From assembly GCF_014648915.1 (NCBI RefSeq), contig NZ_BMSA01000017.1, positions 1 to 64,000 of the forward strand: a DNA stretch of 64,000 bases, in the 5' to 3' direction. Shown piece by piece: positions 49,427 through 58,806 of this stretch (positions are counted from its first letter, which is position 1; the number at the start of each line of letters is the position of its first letter). Under the pieces are notes generated by a model, which was given only the letters and a program-made list of their open reading frames with translations, was not told where the DNA came from and did not search any database. The translations under genes were made by a program, and so were the position numbers. Source of the DNA: Streptomyces phaeofaciens (GTDB lineage: Bacteria > Actinomycetota > Actinomycetes > Streptomycetales > Streptomycetaceae).

Positions 49427-50649
49427 CCGCGCCCGCACGCACCCGTACCTCCGGCGACCTCATCCGCGCCGAGGAGCCGGTCCTCGCGCACAACTACCAC
49501 CCGCTGCCCGTGGTCGTCGCGCACGCCGAGGGCGCCTGGGTGGAGGACGTCGAGGGCCGCCGCTACCTCGACATGCTGGCGGGCTATTCGGCCCTCAACT
49601 TCGGCCACCGCCACCCGCTGCTGATCGAGGCGGCGCACCGCCAGCTGGACCGCCTCACCCTGACCTCCCGCGCCTTCCACAACGACCGGCTCGCCGAGTT
49701 CGCCGAGCGGCTCGCGGAGTTGACCGGCCTGGACATGGTGCTGCCGATGAACACCGGCGCCGAGGCGGTGGAGAGCGGCATCAAGGTGGCCCGCAAGTGG
49801 GCGTACGAGGTGAAGGGCGTCCCCGCCGACCGCGCGACGATCGTGGTCGCCGCGGAGAACTTCCACGGCCGTACGACGACGATCGTGAGCTTCTCCACGG
49901 ACGAGACGGCCCGGACGGGCTTCGGACCGTTCACCCCGGGCTTCCGGATCGTGCCGTACAACGACCTGGCCGCGCTGGAGGCGGCGGTCGACGGGACGAC
50001 GGCGGCGGTGCTGATCGAGCCGATCCAGGGCGAGGCCGGGGTCGTCGTCCCCGACGACGGCTATCTGGCCGGGGTCCGCGAGCTGACCCGCCGCAACAAC
50101 TGCCTGTTCATCGCGGACGAGATCCAGTCCGGGCTCGGGCGGACCGGCCGGACGCTCGCCGTTCAGCACGAGGACGTCGTCCCGGACGTGGTGCTGCTCG
50201 GCAAGGCGCTGGGCGGCGGGATCGTGCCGGTGTCGGCGGTGGTGGCCCGGCGCGAGGTGCTGTCGGTGCTGCGGCCGGGCGAGCACGGCTCGACGTTCGG
50301 CGGCAACCCGCTGGCGGCGGCGGTCGGCACGGCGGTGGTGGAGCTGCTGGAGACGGGCGAGTTCCAGCGGCGGGCGACGGAGTTGGGCGGTGTCCTGCGG
50401 GACGGTCTGACCGGACTGGTCGGCCACGGTGTCGTCGGCTTCCGCTCGCGCGGGCTGTGGGCGGGCGTCGACGTCGACCCGGCTCTCGGCACCGGCCGCG
50501 AGGTCAGCGAGCGTCTGATGCGCGAGGGCGTCCTGGTGAAGGACACCCACGGCTCGACGATCCGGCTGGCGCCGCCGCTGACCGTCACCGAGGAGGAACT
50601 GCGTTCGGCGCTCGGCTCGTTGCAGAAGGTCCTGACCCGGGGGGCCTGA
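49423..50649 (+). CDS. rocD: Ornithine aminotransferase
   Basis: This 408-residue PLP enzyme transfers the delta-amino group of ornithine to 2-oxoglutarate, giving glutamate semialdehyde. Motifs: NYHPLPVVVAHAEGAWVEDV, PMNTGAEAVESGIKVARKW, LFIADEIQSGLGRTG and the PLP lysine in VVLLGKALGGGIVPVSAVV. ATG 49423 overlaps the ddaH stop (ATGA). A strong hairpin follows at 50657. Together with Lrp and DdaH it forms an arginine/ornithine use module. Confidence 0.95.
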   Translation: MTAPARTRTSGDLIRAEEPVLAHNYHPLPVVVAHAEGAWVEDVEGRRYLDMLAGYSALNFGHRHPLLIEAAHRQLDRLTLTSRAFHNDRLAEFAERLAELTGLDMVLPMNTGAEAVESGIKVARKWAYEVKGVPADRATIVVAAENFHGRTTTIVSFSTDETARTGFGPFTPGFRIVPYNDLAALEAAVDGTTAAVLIEPIQGEAGVVVPDDGYLAGVRELTRRNNCLFIADEIQSGLGRTGRTLAVQHEDVVPDVVLLGKALGGGIVPVSAVVARREVLSVLRPGEHGSTFGGNPLAAAVGTAVVELLETGEFQRRATELGGVLRDGLTGLVGHGVVGFRSRGLWAGVDVDPALGTGREVSERLMREGVLVKDTHGSTIRLAPPLTVTEEELRSALGSLQKVLTRGA

Positions 50650-50656
50650 GCGGGCG

Positions 50657-50683
50657 GCCCCCGGCCGGTTCGCGGCCGGGGGC
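50657..50683 (+). terminator. Terminator of ddaH-rocD
   Basis: Perfect 11-bp stem gcccccggccg/cggccgggggc with loop gttcg, 8 nt after the rocD stop. Confidence 0.8.
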
Positions 50684-50771
50684 TCCCGGGTGGCTCGGTC
50701 GTCGTCGTGCGGGCAGGGTGAAGACTGAGTCAGGAGGTGGTAGACCACTCTCAGCGACAGAGAGGTCGGCC

Positions 50772-53324
50772 GTGGGCACACACGACGAGGACGAGGTTGC
50801 CCGTCGGCGGTTCGACGTGGCCGACGCCGCGCCCCTGCTGCTCGACGCCCGGGGCGTGGTGACGAGCTGGACCAGCGGCGCCGAGCGCCTGCTGGGCCGT
50901 CCGGCCGCCGAGGCGGTGGGCCGGAACCTGGCCGCGCTGCTGACCGACGGGGACGCCGGGCGGGTACCGGCCCTCCTGGAACGGTCACGCCGTGAGGGCG
51001 GCTGGGCGGGACTGCTCACGGCCCGCCACCTGGACGGCCGCCCGGTGCCGGTCATGGCCCGGATCAGCCCGGCCGACGAGACCGGCGGCCCGGCGCGCTC
51101 GCTGGTGCTGCTGAGCGAGCTGGGCGACGCCCCCGGCTGGAACATGAACCGCTCGATGCTGGAGCAGATGGTGGACGGCTCCCCCGTCGGCATCGCGGTC
51201 GTCGACACCGACCTGCGTTTCGTCTGGTCGAACGCCGCGCTCGCCCGGTTCGGCGGTGGCCCGCCGGGACAGCGGCTGGGGCTGCGGGTCGCGGACGTCC
51301 AGCCCGGCCTGGACTCCGAGGCCGTCGAGGCCCAGATGCGGCGGGTGCTGGCGACCGGCGAACCCGTCGTCGGCTACGAGCATCTGATGCGGCTGCGCAG
51401 CGCGCCGCACCGCGAGACGGCGCACATGATGTCGTTCACCCGGCTCGACGACGACCGGGGTCACCCGATGGGCCTCTACTACATGGTCGTCGACATCACC
51501 GACCGCCATCGGGCCCGGCAGCGGCTCGCCCTGCTGGACCGGGCCGGACGCCGGATCGGCCGCAGCCTGGACATCACCCGCACCGCGCAGGAGCTGGCCG
51601 ACGTGACGGTCCCCGAGTTCGCGGACGCGGTCACGGTGGACCTGCTGGAGCCCGTCCTGTGGGGCGCGGAACCGGCCGGGGCGCCGGTGGCGGGCGGCGC
51701 CGCGACGGAGGGCGTCTCGCTGCGCCGGGCGGGGCTGCGGACGGGCGGCGACACCCCGGACACCCCGGGCTCCCCGGGAAGCACCGGTTCCGCGGAATCC
51801 CCGAGCACTCCGGTTTCCCCGGGTTCCCCGGGCTCCCCCGAATCCCCCGGTCCCCCCGCGGTGTTCTACCCCGTCGGCTCTCCCCCGGCCCGGTGTCTGA
51901 CCACCGGGCGCCCGTGGCGGGCCGAGCGGGTCGAGGCGCGCCACGGGACCTGGGCCCGGTGCCTGCCCACGACGGAGCCGGCGGCGGGGGCCGGGACGGC
52001 GGACGCGCCGCCGGTCAGTGTGCTGATCGTGCCGGTGCGGGCCCGCGGCGCCACGCTGGGCGTGACGACCTTCGTGCGGCGGCACGGGCAGGAGGCGTTC
52101 GACGAGGACGAGGTGGCGCTGGCCGAGGATCTCGTCTCGCGGGCCGCCGTCTGCGTGGACAACGCCCGCCGGTACACGCGCGAGCGCGACGCGGCCCTGG
52201 TGCTCCAGCGCAACCTGCTCCCCCACCGGCTGCCCGAGCAGGACGCCGTGGAGGTGGCCGCCTGCTACCGCCCGGCCGACGTGCTGACCGGCCTCGGCGG
52301 CGACTGGTACGACCTCATCCCCCTGTCGGCGGGCCGGGTGGCGCTCGTCGTGGGCGAGGTGCCCGGCCACGGCATCGACGCCGCGGCCGCGATGGGCCGG
52401 GTACGGACCGCCGTGCGCACCCTGGCCGCCCTGGACCTGCGGCCGGACGAGGTGCTCGCCCATCTGGACGACCTGGTGGCCCGGATGGCGCACGAGGAGG
52501 GCCTGGCGTCCGACGGGTCGGACGGCACCCGGACCGTGGGCGCCGGGTGCCTGTACCTCGTCTACGACCCCGTCGACGGGAGTTGCGCGATGGCCGCCGC
52601 CGGGCATCCCGCACCGGCCGTCGTCCTGCCCGACGGGAGCGTCACGTTCGTCGAGCTGCCGCAGGGGCCGCCGCTCGGCGCGGGCGGGCTGCCGTTCGAG
52701 TCGGCCGAGGTGACCCTGCCCGAGGGCAGCACGCTCGCGCTGCACACGGACGGTCTGCTGGCCCGGTCCGTGGCCGGCGCGGAGTCCGCGCCGGCCACGG
52801 ACCGGGAGCGGCTGCGGCGGGCGCTGGAGCGCCGCGAGGCCACGCTCGACCTGCGCTGCCGCAACGTGATCGACGCCCTGGTGCCGGACCGTCCGTACGA
52901 CGACGTGGCGCTGCTGATGGCCCGTACCCGCCGGCTGGCCGCGGACCAGGTGGCGGACTGGGAGCTGCCGGCCGATCCGGCGGCGGTCGCCGAGGCCCGC
53001 AAGACCGCGAGCCGCCGGCTGGCGGACTGGGGGCTCGCGGAGCTGTCGTTCACCACCGAGCTGGTCGTGAGCGAGCTGGTCACCAATGCCATCCGGTACG
53101 CGGCGGGCCCGATCCGGCTGCGGCTGATCCGTGAGCGGACGCTGGTCTGCGAGGTGTTCGACGGCGGGGCCACCGCGCCTCACCTGCGGCATCCGCGCAC
53201 CACGGACGAGGGCGGCCGCGGTCTGCTGCTGGTCTCCCAGGTGTCCCAGCGCTGGGGCACCCGCTTCCTGCCCGAGGGCAAGGTCATCTGGGCCGAGCAG
53301 TCGCTCACGGACCCCGGCGTGTGA
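50772..53324 (+). CDS. PAS-PAS-GAF-SpoIIE phosphatase with C-terminal anti-sigma-type kinase domain
   Basis: The 850-residue signalling protein has two PAS-like domains (about 15-110 and 130-250; SWTSGAERLLGRPAAEAVG, VGIAVVDTDLRFVWSNAALA), a GAF-like region (about 270-470), a SpoIIE/PP2C phosphatase (about 480-720; ALVLQRNLLPHRLP, GLGGDWYDLIPL, VVGEVPGHGIDAAAAMGR) and an HATPase_c domain (about 740-845; TELVVSELVTNAIRYAAGPI, TTDEGGRGLLLVSQ). This arrangement is used in partner-switching control of sigma factors. Residues 327-362 within the GAF region are a Gly-Ser-Pro collagen-like run. GTG 50772 is the start; a second SpoIIE gene follows. Confidence 0.9.
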   Translation: MGTHDEDEVARRRFDVADAAPLLLDARGVVTSWTSGAERLLGRPAAEAVGRNLAALLTDGDAGRVPALLERSRREGGWAGLLTARHLDGRPVPVMARISPADETGGPARSLVLLSELGDAPGWNMNRSMLEQMVDGSPVGIAVVDTDLRFVWSNAALARFGGGPPGQRLGLRVADVQPGLDSEAVEAQMRRVLATGEPVVGYEHLMRLRSAPHRETAHMMSFTRLDDDRGHPMGLYYMVVDITDRHRARQRLALLDRAGRRIGRSLDITRTAQELADVTVPEFADAVTVDLLEPVLWGAEPAGAPVAGGAATEGVSLRRAGLRTGGDTPDTPGSPGSTGSAESPSTPVSPGSPGSPESPGPPAVFYPVGSPPARCLTTGRPWRAERVEARHGTWARCLPTTEPAAGAGTADAPPVSVLIVPVRARGATLGVTTFVRRHGQEAFDEDEVALAEDLVSRAAVCVDNARRYTRERDAALVLQRNLLPHRLPEQDAVEVAACYRPADVLTGLGGDWYDLIPLSAGRVALVVGEVPGHGIDAAAAMGRVRTAVRTLAALDLRPDEVLAHLDDLVARMAHEEGLASDGSDGTRTVGAGCLYLVYDPVDGSCAMAAAGHPAPAVVLPDGSVTFVELPQGPPLGAGGLPFESAEVTLPEGSTLALHTDGLLARSVAGAESAPATDRERLRRALERREATLDLRCRNVIDALVPDRPYDDVALLMARTRRLAADQVADWELPADPAAVAEARKTASRRLADWGLAELSFTTELVVSELVTNAIRYAAGPIRLRLIRERTLVCEVFDGGATAPHLRHPRTTDEGGRGLLLVSQVSQRWGTRFLPEGKVIWAEQSLTDPGV
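51750..51860 (+). repeat. Collagen-like Gly/Ser/Pro codon repeat within the phosphatase gene
   Basis: Repeats of the type ccgggctccccggg encode TPGSPGSTGS and SPGSPGSPESPGPP. The stretch interrupts the GAF-like domain and looks like a lineage-specific expansion. Confidence 0.75.
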
Positions 53325-53391
53325 CACACGGGCCGCCGGACATCACCTCGCGTGAGAAAATGACGCAATACCGGCGGATGGGGCGTAAGCC

Positions 53392-54633
53392 ATGAACGAC
53401 TCGGCGATCGACTACGCGGCGGTGTTCCAGGCCCTGCCCGGCATGGTGGCACTGCTGACCCCGGAGCTGGTGTACGCGGACGCCAACGAGGAGTTCCTCC
53501 GCGTGTCCGGCCGCCGGCGCGAACAGATGATCGGCCGGTACCTGTTCGACGTGTTCCCGGACAATCCCAACGACCCCGGCGCGAGCGGCATCCGCAATCT
53601 GCACGCCTCGCTGCAACGCGTTCTGGTCACCGGTGAGCGGGACGCCATGGCCCTCCAGCGGTACGACGTCGAGGACCCCGACCGGCCCGGGGAGTGGGAC
53701 GAGCGCTACTGGAGCCCGGTCAACGCGCCGGTGTTCGGCCCGGACGGCTCGGTGGTGCTGCTGGTGCACCGGGTCGAGGAGGTCACCGAGCTGATCCGGG
53801 CCCGCGGCGCGCGCGGTGCGGTCCGTCCTGCCTCCCGGGGCCGGGTGCTGGAGGCCGAGCTGTACACCCGTGCCCGTGAGCTCCAGGAGCTCAACGAGCG
53901 GCTGCGGCTGGCCCACGCCCGTGAACGCGAGGTGGCGCTCGCCCTCCAGGAGGCGATGCTGCCCGCCCGCCCGGCGGTCGGCCATCGCCGGGCGGCCGTT
54001 CGCTACCGGCCCGCGGTCGGCGCGCTGAACGTGTGCGGGGACTGGTACGACCTGGTCGACCTGGTCGGCGGCAACCGTATCGGGGTGTCGGTCGGGGACG
54101 TGGTGGGGCACGGGCTGGAGGCGGCCGGGGTGATGGGCCAGCTGCGCAGCGCGCTCACCGCGGCCTCCCGGGTCGCCGAGGGGCCGGCCGAGGCCCTCAA
54201 CGTCCTCGGACGGTACGCCCATGTGGTGGACGGCGCCGAGGCGGCGACCGCGGTCACCACGTTCATCGACTTCGACCGCCACACCATCACGTACAGCAGC
54301 GCGGGGCATCCGCCGCCGGTGCTCGTGCACGCCGACGGCCGGGTGGAGTTGCTCGACGGGGCCACCGACCCGCCGCTCGACGCCCGCCCCGACCCGGTCC
54401 CGCGGCCGCAGGCGTGCGTCTCCTACGCCGACGGCGCCACGCTCGCGCTCTACACGGACGGGCTGGTGGAGCGCCGGCACGAGGACATCGACACCGGCGT
54501 GAACCGGCTCGCCGACGCCCTCGCCCGCCATCGCGACGCCGACCCCGAGTCGCTGGCCGACGCCGTCCTGTTGGAGCTCCTGCCGCCCGGCGGCGCCACG
54601 GACGACACCGCCCTGGTGGTCGTCCGGCTGTGA
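53392..54633 (+). CDS. PAS-SpoIIE protein phosphatase
   Basis: The 413-residue protein has an N-terminal PAS domain (about 8-120; QALPGMVALLTPELVYADAN, EEFLRVSGRRREQMIGR), a coiled-coil linker (VLEAELYTRARELQELNERL) and a PP2C/SpoIIE domain (about 180-413; LNVCGDWYDLVDLVGG, VSVGDVVGHGLEAAGVM, SSAGHPPPVLVHADG, GATDDTALVVVRL). It dephosphorylates serine/threonine residues, usually of STAS anti-sigma antagonists. Without the HATPase domain it differs from the preceding gene. ATG 53392 opens the gene; no regulator partner gene is adjacent. Confidence 0.92.
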   Translation: MNDSAIDYAAVFQALPGMVALLTPELVYADANEEFLRVSGRRREQMIGRYLFDVFPDNPNDPGASGIRNLHASLQRVLVTGERDAMALQRYDVEDPDRPGEWDERYWSPVNAPVFGPDGSVVLLVHRVEEVTELIRARGARGAVRPASRGRVLEAELYTRARELQELNERLRLAHAREREVALALQEAMLPARPAVGHRRAAVRYRPAVGALNVCGDWYDLVDLVGGNRIGVSVGDVVGHGLEAAGVMGQLRSALTAASRVAEGPAEALNVLGRYAHVVDGAEAATAVTTFIDFDRHTITYSSAGHPPPVLVHADGRVELLDGATDPPLDARPDPVPRPQACVSYADGATLALYTDGLVERRHEDIDTGVNRLADALARHRDADPESLADAVLLELLPPGGATDDTALVVVRL

Positions 54634-54762
54634 CGGTCCGACGGGTGTCCGGCACGGTTCCGGCCGACCCCGCCTGCGCCTACACTGGCAGCCCGCACCA
54701 TGCCAGTTGACCTGCTGGAACACGGCGGCGGCAGCGGTCCGCCAGGTTGAGGAGCGATCCCC

Positions 54763-55485
54763 TTGTTCTACTACCTCCTGAAGTACGTGGTGTTGGGGCC
54801 GCTGCTCAAACTGGTCTTCCGTCCTCGTATAGAAGGCCTGGAGCACGTCCCGGAGTCGGGAGCGGCGATCGTCGCCGGCAACCACCTGTCGTTCTCGGAC
54901 CACTTCCTGCTGCCCGCGGTGCTGAAGCGGCGCATCACGTTCCTGGCCAAGGCCGAGTACTTCACCGGTCCCGGCATCAAGGGGCGGCTGACCGCGACCT
55001 TCTTCCGCAGCGCCGGGCAGATCCCGGTCGACCGCTCCGGCAAGGAGGCCGGCCAGGCCGCGATCCGCGAGGGCCTGGGCGTGCTGAGCAAGGACGAGCT
55101 GCTCGGCATCTACCCGGAGGGCACCCGCTCGCACGACGGCCGTCTCTACAAGGGCAAGGTCGGCGTGGCGGTGATGGCCCTGAAGGCCCGGGTGCCGGTG
55201 ATCCCCTGCGCGATGATCGGCACCTTCGAGGCGCAGCCGCCCGGCAAGGTCGTCCCCACCCTGCACCCGGTGCGCATCCGCTTCGGCGAGCCCCTCGACT
55301 TCTCCCGCTACGAGGGCATGGAGAACGAGAAGGCGATCCTGCGCGCCGTCACCGACGAGATCATGTACGCGATCCTGACCCTGTCCGAGCAGGAGTACGT
55401 CGACCAGTACGCGGCCGTGGTCAAGGCGGAGGAGGCGGCGGCCAAGGAGAAGGCGCGCAAGTTCCCGCGGATGCCGCTGCGTTGA
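54763..55485 (+). CDS. plsC: 1-acyl-sn-glycerol-3-phosphate acyltransferase
   Basis: The 240-residue membrane-associated enzyme adds the second acyl chain in phospholipid synthesis. Motif I (NHLSFSD, HX4D), FFRSAGQIPVDRSGKEAGQA, the EGTR motif in GIYPEGTRSHDG and VPVIPCAMIGTFEAQPPGK are present. The N-terminus has one hydrophobic segment. Start TTG 54763 follows GAGGAG. A -10-like TACACT lies at 54681-54686. A strong bidirectional hairpin follows at 55537. Confidence 0.88.
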   Translation: MFYYLLKYVVLGPLLKLVFRPRIEGLEHVPESGAAIVAGNHLSFSDHFLLPAVLKRRITFLAKAEYFTGPGIKGRLTATFFRSAGQIPVDRSGKEAGQAAIREGLGVLSKDELLGIYPEGTRSHDGRLYKGKVGVAVMALKARVPVIPCAMIGTFEAQPPGKVVPTLHPVRIRFGEPLDFSRYEGMENEKAILRAVTDEIMYAILTLSEQEYVDQYAAVVKAEEAAAKEKARKFPRMPLR

Positions 55486-55536
55486 GGGCCGGGAAGCGCC
55501 GAGCCTGCGGGAAGCACGGGAACCCCGGGAAGCACG

Positions 55537-55574
55537 GACGAGGGGCGGCCGGTGTGATCCGGCCGCCCCTCGTC
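55537..55574. terminator. Bidirectional terminator
   Basis: Perfect 16-bp stem (gacgaggggcggccgg and complement) with a 6-nt loop, between the convergent plsC and secreted hydrolase genes. Confidence 0.85.
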
Positions 55575-55590
55575 GTCGTACGGCGGTGCG

Positions 55591-57189
55591 TTACGGCTTC
55601 GGCGTGGCGTGCGGCGCGCAGGTCACGTCCGCGGTGTCCAGCTTGCCGGTGAGGAGATAGGCGTCGACCCGCTCGTTGACGCAGGGGTTGACCAGGCCGG
55701 TGACACCGTGCGAACCGGCGTCCTTCTCGGTGATCAGGCGGGAGCCCTTGAAGCGCTGGTGCAGTTCGACGGCGCCCTCGTACGGGGTGGCGGCGTCACG
55801 GGTGGACTGCACGATCAGGACGCCCGGCAGGCCCTTGTTCGTCTTGACGTTCACCGGGGTCTGCTGCTTGGTGGGCCAGTAGGCGCAGGGCAGGTTCATC
55901 CAGGCGTTGGCCCAGGTCATGAACGGGTGGTCCTTGTGGAGCCGCGTGTTGTCGCGGTTCCAGGTCCGCCAGCTGGTGGGCCACTGGGCGTCCGCGCACT
56001 CGACGGCCGTGTAGACGGCGTTGCCGTTCTCCGAGGACGCGTTGCCGACGGTGTCCGTCAGGTCGGGGGCGGCAGCGTCGACGAGGGCCTGGGTGTCGCC
56101 GGCGACGTACTTGCTGAAGACGGTCGCCACCGGGATCCACGAGGAGTCGTAGTACGGGGCGCTCTGGAAGAACGAGATCAGCTCGGCCGGGCCGACGAGA
56201 CCGCCGATGGGGTTCTTCTTGGCGGTGGCGCGCAGCTCCAGCCACTTGGCCTGGACGGCGGCGCGGGTGGTGCCGAGGTGGAAGGTCGCGTCGTTGGCGG
56301 CGACCCAGTCCTGCCAGTCCTTCCAGCGGCCCTCGAAGGCGACGTCCTGGTCCAGGTTGGCCTCGTACCAGATCTTCTCGCGGGACGGGTTGACCACGCT
56401 GTCCACGACCATCCGGCGGACGTGGCCCGGGAAGAGGGTGCCGTAGACGGCGCCGATGTAGGTGCCGTAGGAGACGCCGAGGAAGTTGAGCTTCTTCTCG
56501 CCGAGGGCGGCCCGGATGACGTCCAGGTCGCGCACGGTGTTCGGCGTGGTCATGTACGGCAGCATCTCGCTGCTGCGCTCGTAGCAGCCGTCGGCGTACT
56601 CGCGGGCCAGCTTGATCTGGGCGAGCTTGTCGGCCTCGCTGTCCGGGACCGGGTCGGCCTTGGGAGCCTTCACGAACTCCTGCGGGTCCACGCAGGAGAT
56701 GGGCGCGGACCTGCCGACACCGCGCGGGTCGAAGCCCACGAAGTCGTAAGCCTTCGCCGTGTTGGCCCACAGCGGGGCCTTGGTGGTCACCCGGCGCGGG
56801 AAGCGCATACCGGAGCCGCCGGGCCCGCCGGGGTTGTACACGAGGGCGCCCTGGCGCTCCTTCTTGGTACCGGTGTTGCCGATGCGGTCGACGGCGATCT
56901 TGATCTGCTTGCCGTGGGGCCGGGCGTAGTCGAGCGGCACGCTGACATAGCCGCACTGGATCGGCTTCTCCAGGCCCCAGTCGGCGGGACAGTCCTGCCA
57001 GTCGATCCCGGCCTCGGCAGCGCGCTCGGCGGCGATCGCGGCGCCGCGCATCTCCCGGTCCTGCCCCGAACGGGCACTGGTCGCGCTCGCGGTCGGCGCC
57101 GTCACGGCACCGGCCAGCAGAGTCGCGGCGACGAGCACGCCGGCCGAGCCGAACGCAGCGATCCGCGTGTTCGGTCGTATGTCCCTCAA
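55591..57189 (-). CDS. Secreted alpha/beta-hydrolase, tripeptidyl-aminopeptidase-like
   Basis: The 532-residue exported protein has a signal peptide (about 1-37; GSAGVLVAATLLAGAVTAPT) and an alpha/beta-hydrolase fold of the Streptomyces Tap/SlpD/SlpE group. Visible features are VYNPGGPGGSGMRFPRRVTT, the oxyanion/FDPRGVGRS motif, nucleophile Ser in FLGVSYGTYIGAVYG, and a C-terminal TAP-like domain with VIVQSTRDAATPYEGAVELH and the His in GSHGVTGL. It probably removes tripeptides from protein N-termini outside the cell. The start TTG 57189 follows GGGGGAG; no in-frame ATG is nearby. Confidence 0.9.
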   Translation of the reverse strand: MRDIRPNTRIAAFGSAGVLVAATLLAGAVTAPTASATSARSGQDREMRGAAIAAERAAEAGIDWQDCPADWGLEKPIQCGYVSVPLDYARPHGKQIKIAVDRIGNTGTKKERQGALVYNPGGPGGSGMRFPRRVTTKAPLWANTAKAYDFVGFDPRGVGRSAPISCVDPQEFVKAPKADPVPDSEADKLAQIKLAREYADGCYERSSEMLPYMTTPNTVRDLDVIRAALGEKKLNFLGVSYGTYIGAVYGTLFPGHVRRMVVDSVVNPSREKIWYEANLDQDVAFEGRWKDWQDWVAANDATFHLGTTRAAVQAKWLELRATAKKNPIGGLVGPAELISFFQSAPYYDSSWIPVATVFSKYVAGDTQALVDAAAPDLTDTVGNASSENGNAVYTAVECADAQWPTSWRTWNRDNTRLHKDHPFMTWANAWMNLPCAYWPTKQQTPVNVKTNKGLPGVLIVQSTRDAATPYEGAVELHQRFKGSRLITEKDAGSHGVTGLVNPCVNERVDAYLLTGKLDTADVTCAPHATPKP

Positions 57190-57327
57190 GTGGGCTCTCC
57201 CCCTACCTAGTTACGACAACATAGGGGGGATCCTCGCGGCTGTGAGGTACCTGAGAACAGGTGTTGTTGACCTTCTTTGCCAATCCGATAACCGGATAGT
57301 GACGTACCGCTCACCGGATGTGTGACA

Positions 57328-58080
57328 TCAGCCGAGGTCCGCGAGGGCCTCGTCCAGCACCCGCCGCAGCCGCAGGCCGTCCGGCGCGACGGCCGTCACC
57401 AGGGCCGCGGGTCCGGCGAGCGGCACCAGGGCGGCGTGTTCGCCGACGATCCGCGCGGCCACCGGCCGCTCGGCGAACTCCGGCCGTACGACGACGAGCT
57501 GACCGACGGCACGGTGTCCCCCGAGCACGGCGGGACCGTCCCAGCCGCCGGGCGCGCCGGGGCCGCAGGCCAGCTCCTGGTCGAGCACGGTCTTGCCCCC
57601 GACCCGCAGGACGAGACGGCTGGTGAGCCGTCCCGGTTCCTCCCCCGCCCGCCCCAGCACCTGCTCCTCGCGGAGCACGAGCCGGGCGCCGGGGGCGAGA
57701 TCGGCATGAGTGGTGACATACAGCTCGCTCCCCCGCGCCGAGATCAACGGCTCGGGCAGCCAGCGCAGTTCGCCGCCGTCGGCGACGGTGAGGCGCACGG
57801 CGTAGTGGGCCTCGTCCTTGAGCTGGCCGGGCAGGGCGATGGTGGCGGCGGCCGAGCCGACGTGCAGCCGGGCGCCACCGCCCACCTCCGCCTCGACGCG
57901 GAAGCGGTCCCCGCCGAGGGGTCCGCTCATCGCGCCGACGAGCATGACCCGCGCCTCGTCGCCGGCGGCCCGGGTGCGCCGCACCGCCAGCGGGCCGTCG
58001 CCGTCGAGGACGGGCAGGGCGGTGCCGCCGCGGCCGTCCGCGCACGCCCGGATCCGCGCGGTGGCGTGCACCCCGCTCAT
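57328..58080 (-). CDS. ureD: Urease accessory protein UreD
   Basis: The 250-residue protein is the UreD/UreH scaffold that joins apo-urease to UreF and UreG during nickel insertion. Motifs: VMLVGAMSGPLGGDRFRVEA, LHVGSAAATIALPG and TVADGGELRWLPEPLISARG. It is the last gene of ureABCFGD; ATG 58080 starts one base after the ureG stop. UreD sequences are variable, so position supports the call. Confidence 0.92.
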   Translation of the reverse strand: MSGVHATARIRACADGRGGTALPVLDGDGPLAVRRTRAAGDEARVMLVGAMSGPLGGDRFRVEAEVGGGARLHVGSAAATIALPGQLKDEAHYAVRLTVADGGELRWLPEPLISARGSELYVTTHADLAPGARLVLREEQVLGRAGEEPGRLTSRLVLRVGGKTVLDQELACGPGAPGGWDGPAVLGGHRAVGQLVVVRPEFAERPVAARIVGEHAALVPLAGPAALVTAVAPDGLRLRRVLDEALADLG

Positions 58081-58081
58081 C

Positions 58082-58759
58082 TCAGGCCGTCCAGGCGCCG
58101 AGCCGCGCACGCACCCAGGCGGCGACGTCCCGCACCCCGTCCGCACCGCGCAACGACTGGAAGACCACCGGCAGTTCGGCCCGCTGGGCCTTCGCGTCGG
58201 CGGCCATCCGGGCGAGATCGGACCCGACGTAGGGGGCGAGGTCGGTCTTGTTGACGATCAGCAGGTCGGCGGTGGTGACGCCGGGCCCGCCCTTGCGCGG
58301 GATGTCGTCCCCGCCGGCCACGTCGATGACGAAGATCTGCGCGTCCACGAGCCCCTTGGAGAAGGTGGCGGTGAGGTTGTCCCCGCCGGACTCCACGAGC
58401 ACCAGGTCCAGCGGCCCGACGGCGTCCTCCAGGTCCTCCACGGCCTCGAGGTTGGCGGAGATGTCGTCGCGGATCGCGGTGTGCGGGCAGGCCCCGGTCT
58501 CCACGGCCGTGATCCGCTCGGGCGGCAGCACGGCCTCCCGCAGCAGGAACTCCGCGTCCTCCCGGGTGTAGATGTCGTTGGTGACGACGGCCAGCGACAG
58601 TTCGTCCCGCAGCGCCCGGCACAGCGCGGCCACGGTGGCCGTCTTCCCGGATCCGACGGGCCCGCCGAGCCCGATGCGCAGGGCCCGCCGCGTTCCGTCG
58701 GCGCGCCGGGCGTCGGCGCCGACGGCGGCGGGACCGTGGTGGGAGTGGTCGAGATGCAT
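58082..58759 (-). CDS. ureG: Urease accessory GTPase UreG
   Basis: The 225-residue SIMIBI GTPase delivers nickel to urease. It shows the P-loop [31 protein letters not shown], the nickel-binding CPH in [25 protein letters not shown] and guanine motif [13 protein letters not shown]. The N-terminus MHLDHSHHG is His-rich and may bind nickel. No ureE metallochaperone gene is in the operon, so this tail may take over part of that role. ATG 58759 is chosen. Confidence 0.96.
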   Translation of the reverse strand: MHLDHSHHGPAAVGADARRADGTRRALRIGLGGPVGSGKTATVAALCRALRDELSLAVVTNDIYTREDAEFLLREAVLPPERITAVETGACPHTAIRDDISANLEAVEDLEDAVGPLDLVLVESGGDNLTATFSKGLVDAQIFVIDVAGGDDIPRKGGPGVTTADLLIVNKTDLAPYVGSDLARMAADAKAQRAELPVVFQSLRGADGVRDVAAWVRARLGAWTA

Positions 58760-58806
58760 GGGGCGGCTCCTGACTCGGGGGGGTCGGCAAGGTCGTGGTG
58801 CGGGCG

